Shown in pieces: positions 25,121-34,684 of a stretch of DNA of 64,000 nt (its first letter is position 1; each line of letters begins with the position of its first letter). Made by a program: the position numbers and the translations under genes. This DNA is from Pseudaeromonas sp963677375 (GTDB lineage Bacteria; Pseudomonadota; Gammaproteobacteria; Enterobacterales; Aeromonadaceae): NCBI GenBank assembly GCA_963677375.2, contig CAXXIF010000019.1, forward strand, positions 124,001-188,000, given 5' to 3'. Below the pieces are notes generated by a model. It saw only the letters and a list, made by a program, of their open reading frames with translations, searched no databases and was not told the DNA's origin.

Positions 25121-26971
25121 TTAACGGGTAAAGCCCCGGAACAGGGTGATCCCGGGCTCTGAGAGCCGCAGCGTCACATCGGCCCCCTGATTCTCGATCT
25201 CCCCAGAACCGGTCAGCCGCTGCCATCGTGGACAGGCAATCAGGGGGTTCGCTTGAACGGTTAGCTGCGTCCCCCCCTCCCGCTGGATGGCTACCAGTAT
25301 CCGCTCATCATCCAGCAAGCGAACAAATACCAGGGTGTCGCCCTCAGCCTGTAACATCTGCAGGGCTCCGCGTCGTAGGGCCGGGCTTTGCTGCCGCAAC
25401 CGCGCCAATTGTTGGCTGTGGGCCAGTAATTCGCCATTCCAACAGGCCTGATCCCAAGGAAAAGGGGCGCGGCAGAAGGGGTCATTGCCACCCGCCAGAC
25501 CGATCTCGTCGCCGTAATAGAGACAAGGCACGCCAATCCAGCTGAACAGCCAGCCGATGGCCAGTTTCATGCGTTGTATGTTGCCTTGTAACAGGGTCAG
25601 GAAGCGGCTGGTATCGTGGCTATCGAGCTGATTGAACTGGCATAACTGGGTGCCATGACTTAAGCCTGCGCGGTAGTGTTCCATCCACTCGGCGCATTGA
25701 CGGGCATCGAGATGAATGGGTTGATAGGCCACATCCTGCCCAGCCAGAAAGGCCCGTACCGGCAGGGCAAAGCCCATGTAGTTCATGGCGCCATCCTCCA
25801 CACCGGCCTGCAGCCATTCTCGTGCATCGGCAAAGTGTTCGCCCAGCAGGTAGGCCTGGGGGTTCTCTTCACGGGCCGCCTGATGGATGCCCCCGACATG
25901 CAGCAGATTGTTTTTGGCCGAGCCGGACTCGCCAAGCATATGCACCACATCCAGCCGCCAGCCGTCGATGGCATAGGGTTCCCGCAACCAGTGGCGGACC
26001 ACGCTTTGGCGGCTCCGATATATCATGTCTACCACGGCGGGCTCGGCGAAGTTGAGCTTGGGTAGATTGGCGTTGCCCTTCCAGCCCAGAGCACCCTGTG
26101 AACCGAAGCTGTACCAGTTGCGGTAGGGGGAATCGACCGAGATGTCAGCACCCGATCCATCACCGGTGCGGTAGCGGTCGAACCAGCGGCAACTGTCGCC
26201 ACTGTGATTGAATACCCCATCCAGGATCAACCGCATGCCGCGTTCTCGCGTTGCCTGGCGCAACCGCACCAATGCCGGGTTACCGCCAAGATGGGGATCA
26301 ACGTTGAAGTAGTCTTCGGTGTCATATTTGTGGACCGTGGGGGCCGTAAAGATGGGGTTGAGATACAACGCCGTGACCCCGAGCCCCTGCAAGTAGTCGA
26401 GTTTGCCGGTGATGGCATCCAGATCGCCGCCATAGAAGGTGGAACTGGCAGCCTCCAGCTCCAGCGGGTGCTCCCAGTCCCGGCGTCGCACCCAGCGCTG
26501 GCGGGCGTGATGCTGATATTCGGCTTCCCGTACCAGATGGGCCCCCTGTCCCGGCGCGAAGCGGTCAGGAAAGATCTGGTAGAAGATCTGATCCGCGACC
26601 CAGTGCGGGTGAGAGGCGGGCAATTCCAGGCAAAACTGACGCAAGCGCTCGATAGGGATAGCACTCAGCCCTTCGGGACCGAACCAGCACTGCCGATCTG
26701 ACCATAACAACTTGAAGCTATAGCGTTGCCGTGGGGATGCCTGATGGAGAGGGAGCTGGACCTGATAGTGGCGGCAGCCGCCGATGTCGCCCACCACACT
26801 CATGTCCAGTAACCACTCTTCATTATCGGGTTCGCTGCGCAATAGCACGCGCTCCGGCCAGTGCTCGGTCTGCAGCCAGAGTGATAACAAAGGGCCAGTG
26901 GCATTGAGCGTGACAAAGGGTGAAACCGGTTGGTGCCAGCCGCGCAGGGCATTCATGGAATGAGCAGGCAT
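25121..26971 (-). CDS. malZ: maltodextrin glucosidase
   Basis: GH13 enzyme releasing glucose from the reducing end of maltodextrins in the cytoplasm. 616 residues against 605 in E. coli MalZ. The N-terminal beta domain has LRSEPDNEEWLLDM and RYSFKLLWSDRQCWF. The barrel starts WVADQIFYQIFPDRFAPG. Catalytic residues: Asp nucleophile in GWRLDVVHM, Glu acid/base in LLGEHFADA, Asp in LDSHDTSRF. CAGGAG lies 5 bases before ATG 26971. No signal peptide. It may work with the secreted amylase at 45140, though no maltodextrin transporter is in the window. Confidence 0.92.
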   Translation of the reverse strand: MPAHSMNALRGWHQPVSPFVTLNATGPLLSLWLQTEHWPERVLLRSEPDNEEWLLDMSVVGDIGGCRHYQVQLPLHQASPRQRYSFKLLWSDRQCWFGPEGLSAIPIERLRQFCLELPASHPHWVADQIFYQIFPDRFAPGQGAHLVREAEYQHHARQRWVRRRDWEHPLELEAASSTFYGGDLDAITGKLDYLQGLGVTALYLNPIFTAPTVHKYDTEDYFNVDPHLGGNPALVRLRQATRERGMRLILDGVFNHSGDSCRWFDRYRTGDGSGADISVDSPYRNWYSFGSQGALGWKGNANLPKLNFAEPAVVDMIYRSRQSVVRHWLREPYAIDGWRLDVVHMLGESGSAKNNLLHVGGIHQAAREENPQAYLLGEHFADAREWLQAGVEDGAMNYMGFALPVRAFLAGQDVAYQPIHLDARQCAEWMEHYRAGLSHGTQLCQFNQLDSHDTSRFLTLLQGNIQRMKLAIGWLFSWIGVPCLYYGDEIGLAGGNDPFCRAPFPWDQACWNGELLAHSQQLARLRQQSPALRRGALQMLQAEGDTLVFVRLLDDERILVAIQREGGTQLTVQANPLIACPRWQRLTGSGEIENQGADVTLRLSEPGITLFRGFTR

Positions 26972-27171
26972 AACGACTCCTGAGGTTTGAGAGAAGGCCG
27001 GGATGTCCTGAACTATGCGCCATATCGGGCGGAGGAGCATCCTCCGACTCGGTTTATCCTGACGGTGGAGTTGGTGTCGGAGCCGATGGCCGAGTGCTGG
27101 ATCTCTGGTTGAGTGTAGCCAGCCTGCATCAAGACTTGGTGATTTCCCGGAGCTGGAGTACAGTAAGGGTA

Positions 27172-27187
27172 CTGGTTATATATACAG
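27172..27187 (+). promoter_or_regulatory. LexA (SOS) box before dinB
   Basis: CTGGTTATATATACAG has the form CTG-N10-CAG with an AT-alternating core, very close to the E. coli LexA consensus. It ends 7 bases before the dinB ATG, so LexA would block the start region directly. Confidence 0.85.
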
Positions 27188-27194
27188 CTATCTT

Positions 27195-28256
27195 ATGCGT
27201 AAAATTATTCACATCGATATGGATTGCTACTTTGCCGCCGTCGAGATGCGGGATAATCCGGCGCTGCGCCATATTCCGCTGGCAATTGGTGGGGCGACGG
27301 AGCGTCGGGGGGTGATTGCCACCTGCAATTATGAAGCTCGGCGCTTCGGAGTGCGTTCGGCCATGGCAACGGCGTACGCTCTGCGGCTGTGCCCAACCTT
27401 GACGGTGATCCCCGGACGCATGGCGGTCTATCAGCAGGTGTCGACGCAATTGCGCGCCATCTTTGCCCGTTATACCGACCGCATCGAACCCCTGTCACTG
27501 GATGAGGCTTACCTGGATGTCAGCGACTCGCCATTGTGTCGAGGCAGTGCAACCCGGATCGCCGAAGCCATCCGTGAAGACATTCGGCGGGAACTGCAGT
27601 TGACCGCGTCGGCTGGGATAGCCCCCAACAAGTTTTTGGCCAAGATTGCCTCGGATCTGAACAAGCCCGATGGCATGTTTGTCATCCGCCCCGAGCAGGT
27701 CGCCGAGTTTGTGGCAACCCTGCCATTGCAGAAAATTCCCGGTATCGGGCAGAAGAGTGCGGAGCGGCTCGCCGCTCTGGGTCTACATACCGGCGCCGAC
27801 GTACAGGCCTATCCGGCCAGCGACTTGTTGCGGCGTTTTGGCAAGTCGGGACAGATGTTGTTGGAGCGGGTGCGTGGTATTGATGATCGCCAGGTGGAAG
27901 CAAGCCGGGTACGTAAATCGGTGGGGGTGGAGTTTACCCTGCCCAGCGATCTGCATTCGGTGGAGGAGGCACTGCCAATTCTGGTACAGCTGGAGCAACA
28001 GCTATGGCCCCGTTTGCAACGCCACGCGCCGGACGGACGGATCTTGCGTCAGGGGGTGAAGGTCAAATTTGCCGATTTTCAGCAGACCACGGTGGAGCGC
28101 AGTAGCCCGCGCGCCGACACCGGGCTTTTCCTTTCCCTGCTCCGTGAGGCCTGGGCACGAGGCGAGGGGAAATCCGTCCGGCTGTTGGGGCTGGTCGTCA
28201 GCCTGCCACAACCGGAGGAAAACCGGGAAGATCCCCAGTTGTCGCTGACTTTTTAA
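27195..28256 (+). CDS. dinB: DNA polymerase IV
   Basis: Y-family translesion polymerase, 353 residues. Catalytic acids D8, D103 and E104 are visible (HIDMDCYF; LSLDEAYLD), with F13 at the steric-gate position. A helix-hairpin-helix runs through KIPGIGQKSAERL. The little finger ends in QLSLTF, a beta-clamp binding peptide. A LexA box overlaps the upstream region, so SOS induction is expected. Position near pepD, gpt, frsA, crl and proBA matches E. coli gene order. Confidence 0.96.
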   Translation: MRKIIHIDMDCYFAAVEMRDNPALRHIPLAIGGATERRGVIATCNYEARRFGVRSAMATAYALRLCPTLTVIPGRMAVYQQVSTQLRAIFARYTDRIEPLSLDEAYLDVSDSPLCRGSATRIAEAIREDIRRELQLTASAGIAPNKFLAKIASDLNKPDGMFVIRPEQVAEFVATLPLQKIPGIGQKSAERLAALGLHTGADVQAYPASDLLRRFGKSGQMLLERVRGIDDRQVEASRVRKSVGVEFTLPSDLHSVEEALPILVQLEQQLWPRLQRHAPDGRILRQGVKVKFADFQQTTVERSSPRADTGLFLSLLREAWARGEGKSVRLLGLVVSLPQPEENREDPQLSLTF

Positions 28257-28273
28257 TGGCTGGAGTCTGGTGG

Positions 28274-28822
28274 TTAGTTTGCCGTGGGTTCTGGATGATT
28301 GGCGGCCAGCGAGAGCGTATTCAGATCTGCGGTATCGTCATCAACATCGAGTGTCGAATCGACGGATTCATGGCTGGACCAGAAGGCCTGGGGGACGGCT
28401 TCGATGGTTGTCTTGATATCGGCAACGAACAGTATGGTCTCGTGCCAAACCTGGCGGCCCTGCTGTTGCAGAGTTTGTTGGCCGCGTTGCCATTGGTTGC
28501 TGACTAGGGTCTGACCCGAGCGCAGGCTCTGTTGCAGGCTTGTTTCCTGCTGATCGATGGCTGCTTTGAGCGTCTCGGTCTGGGCATCTATCTGTTGCCA
28601 GCTCCGGGTTTTGCTTTGCATAAACCAGCTTGAAAGATCGTTTTGGGCAGACAGGGCGCTTTGCCACCAACTTTGGCCGCTACTCTGGGTCTGAGTCGTG
28701 AGATCCGTTGCGATTTTCTGGCTGTGATGCCACAGGTATTCACCGACCGGACTGAAGGGGATCAGCAGGCCAAAACTGAGAATGATGGGGTAAATCGTCT
28801 TCATGAGGTAGGTCGATGACAT
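28274..28822 (-). CDS. membrane-anchored coiled-coil protein of unknown function
   Basis: 182 residues from ATG 28822, or 176 from ATG 28804 (MKTIYPIILSFGLLIPFSPV). One N-terminal hydrophobic segment, then a Gln/Trp-rich, mostly helical region (QQIDAQTETLKAAIDQQETSLQQSL) likely to form a coiled coil, and an acidic tail. Neither start has a clear ribosome site. No family recognised. It lies downstream of pepD across a terminator. Confidence 0.6.
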   Translation of the reverse strand: MSSTYLMKTIYPIILSFGLLIPFSPVGEYLWHHSQKIATDLTTQTQSSGQSWWQSALSAQNDLSSWFMQSKTRSWQQIDAQTETLKAAIDQQETSLQQSLRSGQTLVSNQWQRGQQTLQQQGRQVWHETILFVADIKTTIEAVPQAFWSSHESVDSTLDVDDDTADLNTLSLAANHPEPTAN

Positions 28823-28861
28823 GAAATAAGGCTGCGCCACTCTACTCCTGTCATCGGCAAG

Positions 28862-28883
28862 AAAAAAGGCGCCGCAGCGCCTT
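28862..28883 (-). terminator. intrinsic terminator after pepD
   Basis: On the minus strand AAGGCGC, loop TGCG, GCGCCTT followed by TTTT. It separates pepD from the coiled-coil gene. Confidence 0.88.
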
Positions 28884-28901
28884 TCCTTAAGCTGAAACGA
28901 T

Positions 28902-30362
28902 TCAATCTCGGCGCGGGATCTCGGCCAGCAGTTTGCTGAGCAATTGCCAGAAGCGGGCGACGGCCGGAATCTGTACCTTCTCATCCGGTGAGTGGGCTCC
29001 TTGAATGGTCGGGCCGAAGGAAACCATGTCCCAATGGGGATAGTTTGCCTTGAACAGACCGCACTCCAGACCGGCGTGGATCACCATGATCTTTGGTAGT
29101 TCACCGAACAGGGCCTGATGGGTATCGCGTAGCTGTTGCATGATGGGGGAGCTTGGGTCTGGTGCCCAACCCGGATAACCACCGCTCAACTCACAACGGG
29201 CGCCGGCCAGGGTAAACAGCGAGTGGGTCATCTGCTCGACGTAGCGACGGCCCTCATCATTCAGCGAGCGGATCAGGCACTGGATGAAGACTTCCTGGCC
29301 GATAGTCTTGATTACCCCGAGGTTGGTGGAGGTTTCGACCACACCCGCGATGGCCTGGCTCATGCGGATCACGCCGTTCGGGCAGGCGACTAGGGCCGCC
29401 AGCAGACGCTGTTGGCTGTCCGCATCCATACACTGGGCTGGCGCCGTTTCGGCTTGTAAGTTGATCTCCAGAAAGCTGTCTATTTCCTTGAGTTCGGCCT
29501 GCAACCGTGCGGCATGGTCGGCAATTTGCTGCTGCAGTGTGGCCAGTTCGTGGTTGGCAACCCACAACAGGGCTGAGGCTTCACGGGGAATGGCATTGCG
29601 CAGGGTACCGCCTTCCAGTTGGGCCAGACGCAGAGTGACCTGTTCGCTGGCACTCAGCAGCAGACGGGCCAGCAGCTTGTTGGCGTTGCCACGATCCTGA
29701 TGAATATTGACGCCGGAATGGCCGCCACGCAGTCCCTTGACGCTTAAACGCAGCGCCTGATGATCGGCGGATACGGTTGTCGGCTCGAAGGCCAAACGGA
29801 TGTTGGCATCAATGCCACCGGCGCAGCCCATATAGACTTCCCCATCCTGCTCGGAATCGGTATTGAGCAGTATCTCGCCCTCCAGCAGCCCAGGCTCCAG
29901 GCCAAAGGCGCCAGTCATACCCGCTTCCTCATCGATGGTCAGTAGCACTTCGAGCGGACCATGAACGAGAGTGGTGTCGGCCAGAACCGCCAGACAGGCT
30001 GCGGCTCCGATGCCGTTGTCGGCACCCAGGGTGGTGCCGGTGGCGCGCACCCATTCGCCATCGACATAGGCGCGGATGGGATCTGTGGTGAAGTCATGCC
30101 GGCTATCGGCATTGGCCTGGGGCACCATGTCGATGTGAGCCTGCAGCACCACACCCTTGCGATCTTCCATTCCTGGCGTGGCTGGCTTCTTGATGATGAG
30201 GTTGCCCACCTTGTCTTCCTTGACGCTGAGGCCTTGCTCGCGAGCCCAGTTCTGGATCCAGGCGCTCAGGGCAGCTTCATGCTTGGAGGGGTGGGGGATC
30301 GAGCAAATTTTATCGAAGAAGAACCACAACAGGTTCGGGGAGAGATCGGTCAAGGCAGTCAC
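28902..30362 (-). CDS. pepD: aminoacyl-histidine dipeptidase (peptidase D)
   Basis: Cytoplasmic M20 metallopeptidase that splits Xaa-His dipeptides such as carnosine. 486 residues, E. coli-like length. Metal ligands are visible in QAHIDMV, GADNGIG, DEEAGMTG, NTDSE and GAHSPDEKVQ. It starts at GTG 30362 with AGGAG 6 bases upstream; the nearby ATG is out of frame. E. coli pepD, as I recall, also starts at GTG. Divergent from the purine permease gene, as in the enteric pepD-gpt arrangement. Confidence 0.95.
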   Translation of the reverse strand: MTALTDLSPNLLWFFFDKICSIPHPSKHEAALSAWIQNWAREQGLSVKEDKVGNLIIKKPATPGMEDRKGVVLQAHIDMVPQANADSRHDFTTDPIRAYVDGEWVRATGTTLGADNGIGAAACLAVLADTTLVHGPLEVLLTIDEEAGMTGAFGLEPGLLEGEILLNTDSEQDGEVYMGCAGGIDANIRLAFEPTTVSADHQALRLSVKGLRGGHSGVNIHQDRGNANKLLARLLLSASEQVTLRLAQLEGGTLRNAIPREASALLWVANHELATLQQQIADHAARLQAELKEIDSFLEINLQAETAPAQCMDADSQQRLLAALVACPNGVIRMSQAIAGVVETSTNLGVIKTIGQEVFIQCLIRSLNDEGRRYVEQMTHSLFTLAGARCELSGGYPGWAPDPSSPIMQQLRDTHQALFGELPKIMVIHAGLECGLFKANYPHWDMVSFGPTIQGAHSPDEKVQIPAVARFWQLLSKLLAEIPRRD

Positions 30363-30711
30363 ATTGAGCTCCTATGGCAACAGGCCGCGGCTATTGATAG
30401 GGGCATCATACCCTGTGCTAGCGGCTTATGTCAGCCATGGTGCTATTCCTCTTCCTTTTATGCTGTCGATAAAACTCCGGGTAGTGGGATCTATAGGGAT
30501 TATGGTTGTGCAGGAGCATCGGTATTGCGCCAAAACAGGGCGTCCTGGTCGTGCAGCATGGGCTAAAAAGCACTCGGGCGTTGGCTGGGCCTGGTGTCGA
30601 GTCTGGTGAATCTTGCTTGTAGAACCACCTTTATCAGCACTGTGCCGCGGCATTTGGACTCCTGTGCAGCCAATGGTGACGTTTTCGTCACGCTATTCCT
30701 TTTTTTGTGCT

Positions 30712-30740
30712 GGCATGGCCGATTTGGCCTCTCTATAATT
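30712..30740 (+). promoter_or_regulatory. candidate promoter of the purine permease gene
   Basis: Perfect -10 TATAAT at 30735-30740 with a weak -35 TGGCAT 17 bases upstream. Transcription would start near 30747, about 180 bases before the ATG and upstream of the PurR-like box. Confidence 0.4.
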
Positions 30741-30847
30741 GCGCCCGAATCTTGCATCAGGCAGCCAATGCACGGCTCATTCGTGCAGTCCTGAAACTAT
30801 CCATAATGATGATTGAACACCTGTCTGGATAAGCGTCTGTGGCGAGT

Positions 30848-30863
30848 AGACAAACGTTTATGT
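30848..30863 (+). promoter_or_regulatory. PurR-like operator
   Basis: AGACAAACGTTTATGT contains the CAAACGTTT core of the purine repressor palindrome. It lies 66 bases before the NCS2 permease ATG. A better copy stands before xanP at 56404. Confidence 0.55.
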
Positions 30864-30928
30864 TGTCAGCGGGCATCCAGCCCTGAGTCATTCAGGAATT
30901 TATCCATTCTCCAAGGAACCGAGAATCC

Positions 30929-32245
30929 ATGTTAGAGAAACTGTTCAAACTCTCAGAACACAACACCAGTGTTCGCACCGAGCTGTTGGCCGGGATTACT
31001 ACCTTCCTGACCATGGCGTACATTATTTTTGTCAACCCGAGCATCTTGTCGCAAACCGGCATGGATCAGGGTTCTGTGTTTGTGGCGACCTGTCTGGCTG
31101 CTGCTTTTGGCTGTTTCATCATGGGGCTGTATGCCAATTATCCGGTTGCTCAGGCTCCGGGTATGGGTCTGAATGCCTTCTTCACCTTTGGTGTGGTGAT
31201 GGGCATGGGTTACACCTGGCAGGTGGCTCTGGGGGCCGTATTCCTGTCCGGTATCGCCTTCCTGATCCTGAGCATGTTCAAGGTGCGGGAGTGGATCGTC
31301 AACTCGATCCCTAACAGCCTGCGTCTCGGTATTGGTGCCGGTATCGGTCTGTTCCTGGCACTCATCGCCCTGAAGAATGCCGGGATCGTGGTCTCCAATC
31401 CGGCGACCATCGTCGGTCTGGGTGACCTGACCAGCTTACAACCGGCACTGGCCGTACTGGGCTTTTTCCTGATCATCGCCATGGCGCACAAGCAGGTTAA
31501 GGGAGCCGTGCTGTATGCCATCCTGATCATCACAGCTCTGGGCCTGGCCTTCGGTGATGTGAAATTTGGTGGTGTGATGGCTATGCCGCCGAGCCTGGCG
31601 CCGACCTTCATGCAACTCGATCTGGTGAGTGGCTTCACCACGGCGTCTGGCGCGTTCAACTTTGCCATGCTCTCCGTGGTGTTTGCCTTCCTGTTTGTGA
31701 TCCTGTTTGACACCTCGGGCACCCTGATTGCCGTGGCTGACAAGGCAGGCATGCTGGACAAGAATGGCCGTCTGCCCCGTCTGGGTAAGGCACTGATGTC
31801 CGATGCGGTCTCCACTGTGGCTGGTGCCGTATTGGGGACCTCCTCAACCACTAGCTACATCGAGAGCGCCTCGGGTGTGGCGGCTGGTGGTCGTACTGGT
31901 CTGACAGCCGTGACCGTCGGCGCTCTGTTCCTGCTGGCGCTGTTCCTCTCGCCGTTGGCGGGCATGGTTCCGGCCTACGCTACTGCCGGTGCCCTGTTCT
32001 ATGTGGCCATCCTGATGATGTCTTCATTGGCCAAGGTAGACTGGGATGATTTGACCGAAGCCGCTCCGGTGGCCGTGGTCACGCTGATGATGCCGCTGTC
32101 GTTCTCGATTGCCCATGGGATCGAGTTGGGCTTCATCTCCTATGCCGTGATCAAGCTGCTGAGTGGTCGCTACAAGGATGTCAGCATCAGTGTCTGGGTT
32201 CTGGCTGCTCTGTTCATGGCGCATCTGGTATTCTCTGGTATCTAA
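30929..32245 (+). CDS. NCS2/AzgA-type purine permease
   Basis: 438-residue inner-membrane proton symporter for guanine/hypoxanthine or adenine, of the AzgA branch that includes E. coli GhxP and AdeP. Begins EHNTSVRTELLAGITTFLTM, with the branch-typical APGMGLNAFFTFGVV and LFDTSGTLIAVADKAGML segments, and about a dozen hydrophobic helices. It precedes gpt by 37 bases, so uptake and phosphoribosylation of purine bases are probably co-expressed. AAGGA lies upstream of the ATG. Exact base preference cannot be read. Confidence 0.9.
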   Translation: MLEKLFKLSEHNTSVRTELLAGITTFLTMAYIIFVNPSILSQTGMDQGSVFVATCLAAAFGCFIMGLYANYPVAQAPGMGLNAFFTFGVVMGMGYTWQVALGAVFLSGIAFLILSMFKVREWIVNSIPNSLRLGIGAGIGLFLALIALKNAGIVVSNPATIVGLGDLTSLQPALAVLGFFLIIAMAHKQVKGAVLYAILIITALGLAFGDVKFGGVMAMPPSLAPTFMQLDLVSGFTTASGAFNFAMLSVVFAFLFVILFDTSGTLIAVADKAGMLDKNGRLPRLGKALMSDAVSTVAGAVLGTSSTTSYIESASGVAAGGRTGLTAVTVGALFLLALFLSPLAGMVPAYATAGALFYVAILMMSSLAKVDWDDLTEAAPVAVVTLMMPLSFSIAHGIELGFISYAVIKLLSGRYKDVSISVWVLAALFMAHLVFSGI

Positions 32246-32282
32246 TATAACTGTGTTTTGTCGACACCCTTAAGGTTGGTAT

Positions 32283-32750
32283 ATGACTAAGAAGTTCTAC
32301 GTCTCCTGGGACAATCTGCAACGCGAAGCCCGCCGTCTGGCTCGTCGTCAACTGCCCGCATCCCAGTGGAAGGGAATCATCGCCGTCAGTCGCGGTGGTT
32401 TGGTTCCTGCGGCTCTGATGGCGCGCGAGTTGGGCATCCGGTTTGTGGATACCATCTGCATCTCCAGCTATGACCACGACAATCAGCGCGATATGCAGGT
32501 GCTGAAGAAGATGGATGGCGATGGTGAAGGGTTCCTGGTCGTTGACGATCTGGTCGATAGCGGCAATACCGCCAAGGTGATCCGCGAGCTCTATCCGAAA
32601 GCCAAATTGATCACCATCTTTGCCAAGCCCAAGGGCGAAGGCCTGGTGGATGACTTCGAGGTGAGCATTCCGCAGGATACCTGGATCGAACAACCTTGGG
32701 ATATGGCGCTCTCTTTTGTCTCGCCACTGTGTGATGAAACCGAAGAATAA
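32283..32750 (+). CDS. gpt: xanthine-guanine phosphoribosyltransferase
   Basis: Converts xanthine, guanine and hypoxanthine to nucleotides with PRPP. 155 residues against 152 in E. coli, and very similar throughout: WKGIIAVSRGGLVPAALMAREL, CISSYDHDNQR, the PRPP loop FLVVDDLVDSGNTAKV and IPQDTWIEQPWDM. Follows the purine permease and is closed by a terminator. Confidence 0.96.
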   Translation: MTKKFYVSWDNLQREARRLARRQLPASQWKGIIAVSRGGLVPAALMARELGIRFVDTICISSYDHDNQRDMQVLKKMDGDGEGFLVVDDLVDSGNTAKVIRELYPKAKLITIFAKPKGEGLVDDFEVSIPQDTWIEQPWDMALSFVSPLCDETEE

Positions 32751-32764
32751 AGAGATCATCTGCA

Positions 32765-32793
32765 AAAAGGCTCCTGAAGGAGCCTTTTCTTTT
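32765..32793 (+). terminator. intrinsic terminator after gpt
   Basis: AAAAGGCTCC, loop TGAA, GGAGCCTTTT, then CTTTTT. Flanking A and T tracts could make it act on both strands. Confidence 0.9.
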
Positions 32794-32848
32794 TGCCGCA
32801 GGCTGGCATAAGTTAAGGGTAGAAGTTAATCGAGCGGGAACTTAATCA

Positions 32849-34120
32849 ATGCAGGAAAATGAATCGCTCAACCTGAGTGAACGTTTGTTCAGTAAGGTCC
32901 GTAAGGTTCAGGAAACCTCGACCATCTCGAATTCGACCGAAGAGTTGAGTAGTGAAGTTGGCGAGCAGGTACTGATCGAAGGGGTTTGCTCCTCGGCCTG
33001 GTATCGGATACTGCGGCGTAGTTACTGGATTTGGCAGGGGGTTGATGCCATCGAGCTGGAGGATATTCTCTCCCATATCGCCACCGGCGAGGGAACCCGC
33101 AGTCGCCCCGAGAAACTGGATACCCTGCAGGGGTATGCACCGGGCAATTGGATCTATGAATTCAGCCAAGTGGCCGGCGAGTACCTGAAAAAGGGTAAGC
33201 AGCTGGAGCAAGATGGCGATCTGACCGGTGCTCGCAAGGCCTATCTGCGCTCGACCCGTTACTACTCCATGGCCAGCTACCCGCATCTCAAGGGGGATGA
33301 ACTGGCGGAGCAGGCCCAGTTGCAGGGAAATCTGGCCTATCGGGACGCTGGACGCCTGTTGCCAGTCCCGCTCAAGGTGCTGAAGATCCCGTTCCGCGAC
33401 AAGGAGATCAATGGTTACCTGCACCTGCCGACCGATGATCATGTGGTCCCCGTGGTGATGGTCAGTGGCAGCATCGACAGCCTGCAGATCGATTTTTATC
33501 GCTTCTATGAACAGTATCTAGCCCCCAATGGCATAGGCATGTTGACCCTGGATATGCCCGGCATCGGCTATTCGAGTCAGTTCCCTCTGGTGCAGGACAC
33601 CAGTAGGTTGCATCAGACCGCGTTGCATTACCTGCGGGATGAAGTGCCCTGGGTGGATAATCAGCGGATCGGCATGGTCGGTATTCGCTTAGGGGGGAAT
33701 GTCGCCGCACGTCTGGCCTATCTGGAGCCGACCCATCTCAAAGCTGTGGCTTGCATCGGGCCCGGTCTGAACCAGTTTTTTGTCGAGCCGGATCTTTTCA
33801 ACAAGGCTTCGCCCATGTTGCGGGCCTCGCTGGCCAACCGCTTGGGGGCGGATGCCGTCAACTGGAAGGAACTGCAGCTGAAATGCCAGATTTTCTCGTT
33901 GAAACGGCAGGGGCTGGTGGGGGTCACCCGGACTCGGGTGCCGATCCTCAGTGTGGGACACAGGCGGGATTTCATCTGCCCGGAGTCAGATATCCGCACC
34001 CTGGCGTCATCGAGCTACTATGGCAAGGCCGTTGTTTTGGATAAATTGCCGGTGATGCACGTTTTTGATCGGGCCTTGAGTGAAACTTGTGACTGGCTGA
34101 AGCTTCATTTTAATCTTTAA
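32849..34120 (+). CDS. frsA: FrsA family alpha/beta-hydrolase (fermentation-respiration switch protein)
   Basis: 423 residues (E. coli FrsA 414). A N-terminal helical region (RLFSKVRKVQETSTI) and an alpha/beta-hydrolase domain with KINGYLH-like entry, PVVMVSGSIDSLQ and a nucleophile-elbow position MVGIRLGGNVAAR. Named for an effect on the balance of fermentation and respiration through EIIA-Glc in enterics; its enzymatic activity is disputed. The gpt-frsA-crl-proBA order matches E. coli. The ribosome site before ATG 32849 is weak. Confidence 0.92.
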   Translation: MQENESLNLSERLFSKVRKVQETSTISNSTEELSSEVGEQVLIEGVCSSAWYRILRRSYWIWQGVDAIELEDILSHIATGEGTRSRPEKLDTLQGYAPGNWIYEFSQVAGEYLKKGKQLEQDGDLTGARKAYLRSTRYYSMASYPHLKGDELAEQAQLQGNLAYRDAGRLLPVPLKVLKIPFRDKEINGYLHLPTDDHVVPVVMVSGSIDSLQIDFYRFYEQYLAPNGIGMLTLDMPGIGYSSQFPLVQDTSRLHQTALHYLRDEVPWVDNQRIGMVGIRLGGNVAARLAYLEPTHLKAVACIGPGLNQFFVEPDLFNKASPMLRASLANRLGADAVNWKELQLKCQIFSLKRQGLVGVTRTRVPILSVGHRRDFICPESDIRTLASSSYYGKAVVLDKLPVMHVFDRALSETCDWLKLHFNL

Positions 34121-34196
34121 CCGGTAGAGTGGATGGTGTCGATTGGTCCTAAGGTTGTCCGGGGTGGGCAGCCTCTCGTCCATAAGGAGTCGGAAC

Positions 34197-34586
34197 ATGT
34201 CGCATCCATTACCTCATCGTCAGTTGCTCAAGGAATTCATGACTCTCGGTCCCTATCTGCGTCAGGAGCAGTGTGAGCCGGAACGTTACTTTTTCGATTG
34301 TCTGGCCGTGTGTCTGAATCTGGGAGCCGAACCGGAGTCCCGTGAGTTCTGGGGCTGGTGGTTGGTACTGGAGCCTCGCGAGGGCGGTTTCATCTGTCAA
34401 AGCGAATTGGGCTTGTACAATAAAGAGGGCAGTTGGCAGGAACGCAAACCTCATGCCTCGGCACTCGATGCCGTCGAGGGGTCGCGCGAGCGCTTCCTGA
34501 AGACCCTGCATGCCAAACTGGATCTGTGGCAACTGCCGTTGTTGTTGGATGAGTCGACATCACTTGAGTCACCCAGCGCGGCCTGA
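34197..34586 (+). CDS. crl: sigma factor-binding protein Crl
   Basis: 129 residues. Crl promotes assembly of RNA polymerase with sigma S. Conserved core visible: LGPYLRQEQCEPERYFFDCLAVCLN and REFWGWWLVLEPRE. The ATG at 34197 has AAGGAG with good spacing; the frame is open to 34143 without a site. Position between frsA and proB matches enterics, where phoE also sits. Its presence implies RpoS control in this organism. Confidence 0.93.
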   Translation: MSHPLPHRQLLKEFMTLGPYLRQEQCEPERYFFDCLAVCLNLGAEPESREFWGWWLVLEPREGGFICQSELGLYNKEGSWQERKPHASALDAVEGSRERFLKTLHAKLDLWQLPLLLDESTSLESPSAA

Positions 34587-34624
34587 CCCCCGTCGAAACC
34601 CGCGCGCCTGATCAGCAAATCCCG

Positions 34625-34653
34625 TTGCAGGGCGCGGGAGCCATCGGTATAAA
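34625..34653 (+). promoter_or_regulatory. proBA promoter
   Basis: TTGCAG (34625-34630), 17-base spacer, TATAAA (34648-34653). Transcription would start near 34660, giving a leader of about 25 bases. The AAGAAGG/CCTTCTT hairpin seen here would be only partly transcribed from this start. Confidence 0.65.
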
Positions 34654-34684
34654 GAAGGACTTCTCTTCGCAGAGCCTTCTTCTT

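Larger units (their letters stand above)
30363..30928. other. 566-base divergent intergenic region
   Basis: Contains the pepD 5' side, a TGACG-TTTT-CGTCA hairpin (30678-30691), a candidate promoter near 30740 and a PurR-like box at 30848. The part at 30420-30670 shows no gene or repeat that I can support. I looked for a purine riboswitch and did not see one. Confidence 0.5.

Noticed and set aside
30363..30928. Purine riboswitch before the NCS2 permease gene
   Set aside because: I saw no conserved aptamer core. A PurR-like box explains regulation more simply.
34652..34681. AAGAAGG/CCTTCTT hairpin before proB as a translational switch
   Set aside because: The well-matched promoter at 34625-34653 would start transcription near 34660, so the 5' arm would not be in the RNA.
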